Positions 22,156 to 27,457 of a stretch of 27,457 nt of DNA are shown here, in pieces; the first letter of the stretch is position 1; each line of letters opens with the position of its first letter. The DNA lies in the IMG/VR virus record IMGVR_UViG_3300021599_000280, positions 1 to 27,457 of that record; one strand, 5' to 3'. The DNA is from a virus. Position numbers and translations under genes: made by a program. The notes under the pieces were generated by a model. The model saw only the letters and a program-made list of their open reading frames with translations. It had not been told where the DNA came from and did not search any database.

Positions 22156-22184
22156 AAAAAAACCCCGGATTATGGGGTTTTTTG
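22156..22184 (-). terminator. Terminator after the KxDG protein
   Basis: AAAAAACCCC, a 7-base loop and GGGGTTTTTT (22157-22183), symmetrical and so able to act on either strand. On the minus strand it follows the stop at 22196 and separates that operon from the virion-protein gene. Confidence 0.85.
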
Positions 22185-22195
22185 GCTAGATAATA

Positions 22196-23344
22196 TTACT
22201 TCGGAGTCCAGCGTTTACGGGGCACTAGTTTGACATTTCCAAACTGTTTACCTGCTGGTGCATATCGTACACGCCCTTCGCCCTGTGTATCCCAGATTTC
22301 GCCCTGTCCTTGCTCTACTTGATCGATTACTTTGTCCTTAAGACTCATAATACGTCCAACTAGTCCAAAGATAGCATCTAGTGCATTAGCATGTTGTTGT
22401 GCAAGAGCTTCGATTTTAGTTTGCTTGGGTAGACTAACTTTACTGCTCTTTAACCAAGTGAAGAAGTCTTGAGTGCCTATTTGATCTAAATTCTTAGCCT
22501 TGGCGCTTTGATTTACATAGGTATACAAAATGTTTTTAAGATCACCTAAACCACTAGTTCCTTGTATGAATCCGTCAATGGCTGCTGAGTGTTGACTTAG
22601 GTACTGTTCTACTGCATCAATAGCACTAGTATCAAGGGCTACAGGATTGCTGTTATATACCGGCCCTTGCACAATCAATGCAGGGTTAGTATTAAACATA
22701 CTAAAGTCATCCATGGGCTTCTGTTCACTATCGTCCATGCCAAACTCTGGAAAGTAAGCATGTCCAACAACCATAACTTGCGCACGACTAATCTGCTGCC
22801 CCAGTGGGCTAGCAGCCTTAACGTGGTAACATGTTTGACTATTAGGATTAGGGCAAAATGTATATACTCCGTTAGCATCTACTTTAGGTTGCTGTAAGAA
22901 CAGACCATCTGCATAAACATATCCAACAAACGTTTTTGGTGTAGCTGCATCAAACAAGGAATATAATCCAGCAAATTGCTTGCCAAATGCTTGTCGCTGT
23001 TGTGCTTGCTCAGGAGTCTTTGGATTGCCACTTTTATTAACAATAAAGTCGTAGACATCTTTAGGATTATCACTAGCCGCACCACGACTCCAACCATTAT
23101 GTCCTGCTAAGATTAGTGGACCACCTTTCTCTGCACGGCCCCAATAGATTTGAGGATTCCCATCCCACTTCATGCGAATAGTTTTACTACCTTCAGCAGT
23201 GGCTATTTCTTTTAAGTGTTCCAATGCTTCCATTGTACCTTTACTGCCGTGGAAGAATACTAGATCTTCTAAGTGATTAAAAGCTCGACCTAGTTTTTTT
23301 GTAGCAGCTTCTTCTGCTTCTTTTAAGAATTCATTTGCTCTCAT
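22196..23344 (-). CDS. Putative covalent nucleotidyltransferase (KxDG ligase-like), DUF6267-like
   Basis: A 382-residue protein. MKWDGNPQIYWGR contains K-x-D-G (Lys59, Asp61, Gly62), motif I of DNA/RNA ligases and capping enzymes, where Lys takes the AMP or GMP. TFVGYVYADGLF (138-149) sits where motif III would be, GEGRVRY (Glu356) resembles motif IV and VKLVPRK (Lys372) motif V. The order is right, but motif spacing is longer than in known ligases. I think this is the family annotated in phages as DUF6267; that is from memory. N-terminus MRANEFLKEA resembles a T4 capsid-targeting peptide. It overlaps the gene upstream by ATGA. Confidence 0.7.
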   Translation of the reverse strand: MRANEFLKEAEEAATKKLGRAFNHLEDLVFFHGSKGTMEALEHLKEIATAEGSKTIRMKWDGNPQIYWGRAEKGGPLILAGHNGWSRGAASDNPKDVYDFIVNKSGNPKTPEQAQQRQAFGKQFAGLYSLFDAATPKTFVGYVYADGLFLQQPKVDANGVYTFCPNPNSQTCYHVKAASPLGQQISRAQVMVVGHAYFPEFGMDDSEQKPMDDFSMFNTNPALIVQGPVYNSNPVALDTSAIDAVEQYLSQHSAAIDGFIQGTSGLGDLKNILYTYVNQSAKAKNLDQIGTQDFFTWLKSSKVSLPKQTKIEALAQQHANALDAIFGLVGRIMSLKDKVIDQVEQGQGEIWDTQGEGRVRYAPAGKQFGNVKLVPRKRWTPK

Positions 23345-23628
23345 TCACAATTCCATCGACGCAGAGCAAGTGCTTTTGGAGTAGGTTTGCCATTAGGTTT
23401 TTTCATAGGACCTTTGTTACCACTCATACGGGCACAGAAACTCTTACGGCGTTTAGCATCTTTGCTGCCTGCTTTGAGTTTACTCGGTTTGGTAGTAACC
23501 GCAGTCTTTAATTTGCTGCCTGGATTCTCACGACGATATGCATTGACAGCTTTTTGACTTAGTCCGTCTGTCTTGTCTTGCTTATTGACTTTGTTCCAGT
23601 CTTCGGAAATGATTTCGTTTATTTTCAT
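23341..23628 (-). CDS. Small basic conserved protein with NE-motif N-terminus (95 aa)
   Basis: Begins MKINEIISED. The rest is strongly basic: AYRRENPGSKLKTAV, then KDAKRRKSFCARMSGNKG, a Pro/Lys linker and ALRRWNCE. The RRENPGSKLKTAV and KRRKSFCARM blocks recur in proteins of aquatic phages annotated as DUF6321-like (from memory). Charge and size suggest nucleic-acid binding. It is coupled on both sides by ATGA overlaps to the two transferase-like genes, so the three are translated together. Confidence 0.75.
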   Translation of the reverse strand: MKINEIISEDWNKVNKQDKTDGLSQKAVNAYRRENPGSKLKTAVTTKPSKLKAGSKDAKRRKSFCARMSGNKGPMKKPNGKPTPKALALRRWNCE

Positions 23629-24365
23629 GTTAGTCTATTCATAAAATTACGGAACCATTCGTTAGTTCCTACTGGGTGTTTTGGTGTTTTTTCTGCCCAG
23701 TTCTTATCTTGTTTGACATGTGCTAACAATGCCTGCGCTTGATCGTCAGGTAAGCTAGACATGATAGCTTCAACACTGTCTATATTATCACCAGTGGCAT
23801 TAGGACCTAATAGTACCTTAGCAATGTCATCCCAGTCATCTGCAACTAGCTCTCCTTTTTTATTATCAGGAGTACGTGCAAACAAACCTTGCCATGCAGA
23901 ATACATGTAGCCTTTGCTTTTTGCTAATTGTGCTAACATTAGTTGCTTGCCAACACCTTTATATGTAGAACCTTTAGGAATCTTATGTTGATGGTAACGA
24001 CTAACTTTAGCCACGTTAGGAATTGTTTCCAAATCTACTTGATAAAACTCATCACCTACTGGCAAACGTACAAACACATTTACGCCTGCTTGACGTACTT
24101 GGAATCCACGATCCTGTACAAAAGCAGCTAAGGCCTTACGTGCAGCTTTATCATCATCTGTTTTAAATTTAACTTTTACTTCATCTAGGTCAACTTGCAA
24201 ATCCATGTCGCCGCTCATTTCGCCAGGTGTAGGAGTATGTGCGCTGCCAATAGCCACGCTATTCAAACCTAATGGGCTTAGAATAGCATCCATTTTATCT
24301 TTCATTTCCGGAGCTAATTTTTGATCGAACTCTTTAGTGTCCGGAAATATTACATTCTTACTCAT
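23625..24365 (-). CDS. Second Pol-beta-type nucleotidyltransferase-like protein
   Basis: A 246-residue protein with SVAIGSAHTP (Gly-Ser, 40-41), then SGDMDLQVDL (Asp53, Asp55) and FYQVDLETIP (Asp112), the three acidic positions of the Pol-beta nucleotidyltransferase core. A ten-residue loop between the GS and DxD motifs is longer than usual. KIPKGSTYKGVGKQLMLAQL and the C-terminal WAEKTPKHPVGTNEWFRNFM (conserved-looking) have unknown roles. No substrate can be given. It is unrelated in sequence outside the motifs to the transferase at 20156. Confidence 0.75.
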   Translation of the reverse strand: MSKNVIFPDTKEFDQKLAPEMKDKMDAILSPLGLNSVAIGSAHTPTPGEMSGDMDLQVDLDEVKVKFKTDDDKAARKALAAFVQDRGFQVRQAGVNVFVRLPVGDEFYQVDLETIPNVAKVSRYHQHKIPKGSTYKGVGKQLMLAQLAKSKGYMYSAWQGLFARTPDNKKGELVADDWDDIAKVLLGPNATGDNIDSVEAIMSSLPDDQAQALLAHVKQDKNWAEKTPKHPVGTNEWFRNFMNRLT

Positions 24366-24615
24366 TGCCTTTGCTTTCCTGTATTTTCTTCATGCCACGC
24401 TTAAATTTAGCTGGTTCGCTAGTACGGATAGCATTAACGAAACGGCGCTCTAATTCAGCAGCCGTTTCTACATCGTATTGCTCACGGATTAGAGTTAATA
24501 GGTTAATTGCACTTTCGATTAGGTTTGCACCGCGACTTTCGATCACTTGATCCTTGTCACGGCTAATACCTAAGTCGCTTAATTCTTGTAATATTGATCT
24601 GGTACTTTTACGCAT
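24358..24615 (-). CDS. Hypothetical helical protein (85 aa)
   Basis: Starts MRKSTRSILQELSDLGISRD; all helical, with ESRGANLIESAINLLTLIRE and AAELERRFVNAIRT suggesting a helical bundle. It overlaps the transferase gene by eight bases. I recall similar proteins in T4-like aquatic phages but no function. A TAAATA box (24638-24643) lies 22 bases upstream of the ATG. Confidence 0.7.
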   Translation of the reverse strand: MRKSTRSILQELSDLGISRDKDQVIESRGANLIESAINLLTLIREQYDVETAAELERRFVNAIRTSEPAKFKRGMKKIQESKGNE

Positions 24616-24670
24616 AAAACCCTTAAATCCTTTTGTATATTTAACCTTTTTACAAAGTAAAATAAAAATG

Positions 24671-24699
24671 TTGCAGTGCCAGGTAAACTAGACTAAATA
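24671..24699 (+). promoter_or_regulatory. Promoter-like site for the plus-strand island
   Basis: TTGCAG at 24671-24676, 17 bp, then TAAATA at 24694-24699. The -10 part fits the late-type box; the -35 part fits sigma-70, so this may be a mixed site. It lies in the 135-base divergent gap (24616-24750), where I see no further gene. Confidence 0.4.
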
Positions 24700-24750
24700 T
24701 ATTAGTAGAAACCATGAGTCTCTATTCACACTACACAGAGGTATTATAAC

Positions 24751-24927
24751 ATGAAATTCTTATCAGAGCAAATGATTAGGATAATGGAACGTCTATCCGA
24801 AATGTTCCCAGGATCCAATTACCAAAGCCGTTTAGATGCATATCTAAGCACCAAAGGCATTACCGATGCCGCACAGTTGGAAAACTACGTCAGACAATTC
24901 AACTCCCAAAAGGAAAGTTATCTATGA
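24751..24927 (+). CDS. Small hypothetical protein (58 aa)
   Basis: Reads MKFLSEQMIRIMERLSEMFP, then a segment with Tyr/Leu spacing (SRLDAYLSTKGITDAAQLEN) and ends KESYL. Two short helices; no family recognised. A weak AGAGG lies ten bases before the ATG. Its TGA overlaps the next ATG (ATGA), which supports both being real although they are short. Confidence 0.6.
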   Translation: MKFLSEQMIRIMERLSEMFPGSNYQSRLDAYLSTKGITDAAQLENYVRQFNSQKESYL

Positions 24928-25022
24928 AAAACATCATCAACACTATATTCGAAAGTCTAGTTGCATGGGGCGAAGCTATTGCGGAATACCGTAAGAGTAA
25001 AGCATCTCATCACTACTATTAA
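24924..25022 (+). CDS. Small hypothetical protein (32 aa)
   Basis: MKNIINTIFESLVAWGEAIA followed by a basic tail with aromatic end (HHYY). An amphipathic helix with a basic, aromatic C-terminus. Translationally coupled to the gene before it. No function can be assigned. Confidence 0.5.
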   Translation: MKNIINTIFESLVAWGEAIAEYRKSKASHHYY

Positions 25023-25039
25023 GATTACTAAATATTGGC

Positions 25040-25150
25040 ATGAAATTAGTGTATATACACGGTGCCAATGCCACCAGCGAGAGCTTTAACTATATCAAAA
25101 GTAAACTAGGCGACGGGCTAGACATCAACTACGATAGCCGCAATGGTTAA
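25040..25150 (+). CDS. Alpha/beta hydrolase, N-terminal fragment
   Basis: Encodes MKLVYIHGANATSESFNY, the first strand and oxyanion HG turn of an alpha/beta hydrolase, then DINYDSRNG, and stops. The protein resumes in another frame at 25143-25493. The region that should carry the nucleophile elbow (G-x-S-x-G) is absent, so a middle segment of roughly 50-60 residues has been lost. The AATGGTT at the junction could be the microhomology at which the deletion occurred. A TAAATA box ends six bases before the ATG. Confidence 0.75.
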   Translation: MKLVYIHGANATSESFNYIKSKLGDGLDINYDSRNG

Positions 25151-25493
25151 GGGTGCTGTAACATTGAGTACACCCTATGGTGGTGCTGAAGTAGCGGACT
25201 ATGCCCAATACTTCTTACCATTCAGCAGACTGATGCGTGACATTGGTCCTAGTTCGTGGGTCATGAAGCAGGCAAGCCGTATTAAGATACAGCATCCTTG
25301 GACTAACATTGTTACTGTAAAGGGTCAAAGTCCGTTTATGCATGAGCCTAATGACGGTGTAGTAACCATTGCTAGTCAGAAGCATCATGAGGACATGGAA
25401 CTAGTAGAAGTAGATTATAACCACTATGAGGTTGTGCTTAGTGACGTAGTGGTTAAACTTATTAAAGAACGAGTAAACAAGTTCAGAAAATAA
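25143..25493 (+). CDS. Alpha/beta hydrolase, C-terminal fragment
   Basis: Reads VKGAVTLSTPYGGAEVADYA, a lid-like region (LPFSRLMRDIGPSSW), and then IVTVKGQSPFMHEPNDGVVT, where the Asp of the triad would be, and VDYNHYEVVLSD, with the His. The TLSTPYGG and EPNDGVV blocks are typical of lipase-like hydrolases. Without the nucleophile serine the pieces as printed cannot be active. If the loss is an assembly error, the real protein is an esterase/lipase-like enzyme of perhaps 200 residues. Confidence 0.75.
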   Translation: MVKGAVTLSTPYGGAEVADYAQYFLPFSRLMRDIGPSSWVMKQASRIKIQHPWTNIVTVKGQSPFMHEPNDGVVTIASQKHHEDMELVEVDYNHYEVVLSDVVVKLIKERVNKFRK

Positions 25494-25494
25494 G

Positions 25495-25523
25495 TTGCTT
25501 TTTTATCACAAAGCATATATAAT
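25495..25523 (+). promoter_or_regulatory. Sigma-70-like promoter
   Basis: TTGCTT at 25495-25500, a 17-bp spacer and TATAAT at 25518-25523 on the plus strand, about 58 bases before the ATG at 25581. The -10 box is perfect. It starts immediately after the hydrolase stop. Confidence 0.65.
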
Positions 25524-25580
25524 AGTACATAGAGAAAAAGAAGTATCTATGTTAACAGACATTACACACAGGAGATTATT

Positions 25581-25816
25581 ATGTCAGAAATTTTTACAGC
25601 ACCAAAGCTACCAGAAGTTAAATTCAACAAAAACGGGTACAAGACGACTTCCAAGCCAAGTTCCAAGGTTGGGAAATGACTGCTACTCGTGACGAGAAGA
25701 CTGGTCAAATCGTTACTAAAGTAGACATGCCAACTTTCCCAGGATTGGAAAAAGTATTAGAGACAGCTGAAAAGATGTACGCATTTGTCAACGCTGGCGC
25801 AACTGCTAAGAAGTAA
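25581..25816 (+). pseudogene. Short conserved-looking protein, frame broken by a probable deletion
   Basis: The start is strong (AGGAGATTATT before ATG). The frame reads MSEIFTAPKLPEVKFNKNGY and then becomes meaningless to a TGA at 25677. A second frame, from about 25637, reads VQDDFQAKFQGWEMTATRD, KTGQIVTKVDMPTFPGLEKV and ends NAGATAKK at 25816. The two halves look like one protein with a missing segment between NGY and VQDD. Dedicated promoter and terminator suggest an abundantly expressed product. No function is known to me. Confidence 0.7.
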
Positions 25817-25834
25817 TAGTATATTACATCAAAC

Positions 25835-25858
25835 AAAAAGGACCTTCGGGTCCTTTTT
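25835..25858. terminator. Bidirectional terminator with UUCG loop
   Basis: AAAAAGGACC, loop TTCG, GGTCCTTTTT: a 10-bp perfect stem closed by the very stable UUCG tetraloop, with T-runs on both strands. It serves the plus-strand gene ending at 25816 and the minus-strand methyltransferase ending at 25862. Confidence 0.92.
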
Positions 25859-25861
25859 CTA

Positions 25862-26386
25862 TTACTTTATTCCTATCCAGGTTAGTCGTGTATATTTTTC
25901 TTCTGGATCTTCAAGCCGCATTCTGCTAAAATGCAGGGTTTCACTTAATGGATACAGTGTTTTAAAGTCTGGCATATCTCTTGTTTGAAGTGCCACAGGG
26001 GTGCCTTTAGGTATACGATCAAACCAATCACTGCCCTCGATGTTGTTGCAACTGGTATTGATTATCAGGCTTGGATTTTTATAGTTCAACTTATTAGCAT
26101 CGCCAGTTAGCTGCTTTACCAAATGTGCTATATTAAAATGCTCTGCTACTCGATCTGCATCATCAACAACTTCGGGATCTATGTCCACGTTTAATAGTTG
26201 ATTAAACTTGATTCCTTGATTAACCAACACTGGCCCTATATTACCATACCAACTGCCTAAGTTGTAGATCTTATCATGACGATCATATTTGAGTCGTTTA
26301 AGTTGTCTTGCAAGATGCAGCTTACTTATAAGCAGGTCATCTGAACAACTACCTCTCAAGGTTAACGGACTTGACTCTAGTATCAT
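25862..26386 (-). CDS. Class I SAM-dependent methyltransferase-like protein
   Basis: A 174-residue protein with a Rossmann-type SAM site: KIYNLGSWYGNIGPVLV (motif I, the Gly loop) followed by LLNVDIDPEVVDDA (motif II, with acidic residues for the ribose hydroxyls) and PSLIINTSCNNIEG in the position of the catalytic loop. Substrate is unknown; the NTSCN loop is not the NPPY of DNA N6-adenine enzymes, which argues against a simple DNA methylase. It follows the Cys-rich gene by five bases, in one operon with the virion protein upstream. Confidence 0.8.
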   Translation of the reverse strand: MILESSPLTLRGSCSDDLLISKLHLARQLKRLKYDRHDKIYNLGSWYGNIGPVLVNQGIKFNQLLNVDIDPEVVDDADRVAEHFNIAHLVKQLTGDANKLNYKNPSLIINTSCNNIEGSDWFDRIPKGTPVALQTRDMPDFKTLYPLSETLHFSRMRLEDPEEKYTRLTWIGIK

Positions 26387-26391
26387 AGGTG

Positions 26392-26826
26392 TTAATCAGC
26401 AGATTTGTTCTTGTCTTTTTCAGTGATTGGGCCACCAGTGACCCAGGCCTTGCATGAACGTGTGCCAGCACACTTAAAGTGTAGGAAGTTGCAATATCCT
26501 AAATCTGATAAGTTAATAGTTGCATTGGCATCTATTGCTGTTTCATCGCCCTGTATGCCTGTGCTTATACACTTTCTCATACTGTCGCTGACATCAAATG
26601 CCGCACAGTTTCCACATAACATTGTTTTAGCAGAGACGGCGGTCACGTTGAATATCTTTGCGCTTTTGTTCCAATAGTCTCCAGCTTGTTCTGGATTGGC
26701 AGGTCCGTAGTGATATTCGTCAATGGCCTTTTGACGATTCTTTAAGTTGACATCAATGTCATGTGTGGCAATAGGACAGCCCTTGTTGGCTGCTTCTACT
26801 ATGTTGATATATTTTCTGTACATCAT
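26392..26826 (-). CDS. Cys-rich protein, possible Fe-S or zinc binding (144 aa)
   Basis: Contains MLCGNCAAFDVSDSMRKCIS and, later, LGYCNFLHFKCAGTRSCKAW, then VTGGPIT. The six cysteines (C-x2-C, a third near +15, then C-x6-C-x5-C) resemble the layout of HiPIP-like Fe-S proteins or a zinc ribbon. The family seems to recur in aquatic phages but its function is not known to me. The start is at 26826 (or the next ATG, 26823): the TTG at 26841 lies inside the upstream gene and lacks support. The N-terminus (M/MYRKYINIVEAA) is a weak match to the capsid-targeting peptide. Confidence 0.75.
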   Translation of the reverse strand: MMYRKYINIVEAANKGCPIATHDIDVNLKNRQKAIDEYHYGPANPEQAGDYWNKSAKIFNVTAVSAKTMLCGNCAAFDVSDSMRKCISTGIQGDETAIDANATINLSDLGYCNFLHFKCAGTRSCKAWVTGGPITEKDKNKSAD

Positions 26827-27457
26827 CTCTGTTCGATCCAACTTAGACTGGCCACGGCTTTTTTATTAGCATTTTTGGCTGCGATGGCAATGGTTATAGT
26901 ATCGCTGACTGTGCCCATACTGCCTCGTCCTAACTGTAGATCTGCCTGGTTGGTCAGGTCAACTTTAACTGCGGCGCCCGCTGTGACAAATCCTGAATCA
27001 AACTGTGTGCCATCGGTGACAGCACCTGTTGCTGTGTAGTTGTATTGCGTAAATGCGTTGGCATCTGGCATGTCTACCCAAGTGCCATTGAGTGTAGCAT
27101 TGCGTAGAACTTTATAGTAGATGTCAGTGTTGTCCAGTGTATTGGCCACAAAGTTTGTGAGAATAATAACTGATTCTAGTGCTGTGGGTTTCATACGAAC
27201 ACTGACCACAGGATAAAAAGTTAATGCGTCGGCTAATGTGATACCAGTCAATGGTGTTAGAATGTTTTCTGGAATACCCTGTTTAACTAGTCGTCCTTCT
27301 ACTAGTACGCTGTTGGATCCTTGATACAAGTGATGTGTGCCCGCGGCACCGCCAAAGTTTTCGAGTTCTAATCTAATGGGTAAAAACGGAGTTCTGCTCC
27401 ACGGAAATAACAGTCTATTGCCAGTGTTGAATGTGTGTATGACACGGGGCAGGCCGT
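26823..27457 (-). CDS. Virion structural protein, C-terminal part (cut by window edge)
   Basis: The frame is open to the window end, so at least 210 residues are C-terminal to an unseen start; it does not begin at the TTG at 27329. The visible part reads LPRVIHTFNTGNRLLFPWSR, then strand-rich Thr/Val/Asn sequence (TDIYYKVLRNATLNGTWVD, VKVDLTNQADLQLGRG) and ends ASLSWIEQR. Repeated strand pairs and lack of catalytic residues suggest a beta-structured virion component, perhaps a baseplate or fibre part. Its stop overlaps the next gene. Confidence 0.72.
   Translation of the reverse strand, partial: GLPRVIHTFNTGNRLLFPWSRTPFLPIRLELENFGGAAGTHHLYQGSNSVLVEGRLVKQGIPENILTPLTGITLADALTFYPVVSVRMKPTALESVIILTNFVANTLDNTDIYYKVLRNATLNGTWVDMPDANAFTQYNYTATGAVTDGTQFDSGFVTAGAAVKVDLTNQADLQLGRGSMGTVSDTITIAIAAKNANKKAVASLSWIEQR

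Noticed and set aside
26823-27329. A complete 168-residue gene starting at 27329
   Set aside because: That start is a TTG with no ribosome binding site, and the frame stays open with protein-like sequence to the window edge.
1-27457. tRNA, rRNA, IS element or CRISPR array
   Set aside because: No cloverleaf-like sequence with a GTTCRA loop, no transposase-like frame and no spaced direct repeats were found by eye; a covariance-model scan would be needed to exclude divergent tRNAs.

Overview
The window looks like part of the genome of a T4-superfamily tailed phage (myovirus) from an aquatic environment. Signs of this are a two-subunit class I ribonucleotide reductase, a DexA-type exonuclease, a PAAR spike-tip protein, a tail fibre/spike protein with the IQLRRG N-terminus, a membrane-anchored SleB-type cell-wall hydrolase, tightly packed genes with ATGA overlaps, and TAAATA late-promoter-like boxes. 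The Isc-type Fe-S proteins and the consensus sigma-70 promoters suggest a proteobacterial host. That is inference; no host gene is present. No tRNA, IS element, integrase or CRISPR array was seen.

Layout: almost everything is on the minus strand, so transcription runs from high to low coordinates. (1) 27457-25862: C-terminus of a virion protein, a Cys-rich protein and a SAM methyltransferase, closed by a bidirectional terminator. (2) 24751-25816: a small plus-strand island with two short proteins, a broken alpha/beta hydrolase and a broken short gene. (3) 24615-17256: a module of unfamiliar proteins. It includes two Pol-beta-type nucleotidyltransferases, a protein with a KxDG ligase-like motif, a coiled-coil membrane protein, and at least five proteins starting with the same M(K/R/Q)xNE(I/F/L) peptide, which resembles the T4 capsid-targeting sequence. 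An A10 run at the end of this module may fuse two reading frames. (4) 17225-14431: PD-(D/E)XK-type nuclease, tail fibre and one unknown. (5) 14403-4305: nucleotide, iron and redox metabolism. This holds NrdA, a class II aldolase, three small membrane proteins, GlyA, NrdB, two 2-oxoglutarate oxygenases, glutaredoxin, an Sm-like protein, a 5'-nucleotidase, a histone H1-like protein, an exported protein, IscU and IscA, with the PAAR protein embedded. (6) 4228-1: lysis genes (SleB hydrolase, holin candidate, large membrane protein), ribosomal protein bS21, DexA exonuclease and small unknowns.

How the genes fit together: NrdA/NrdB make deoxynucleotides and glutaredoxin can reduce them. GlyA supplies one-carbon units for thymidylate. 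IscU/IscA and glutaredoxin handle iron-sulfur clusters, and NrdB and both oxygenases need iron. bS21 may bias host ribosomes.

The strangest property is that six otherwise well-conserved genes are broken by indels. Three are exact tandem duplications (17, 34 and 82 bp, in dexA, iscU and the nuclease) and three are apparent internal deletions (nrdA, hydrolase, short gene at 25581). Removing each duplication restores a full-length protein. This is either an assembly artefact or an unusual mutational process, and should be settled before these genes are called pseudogenes.
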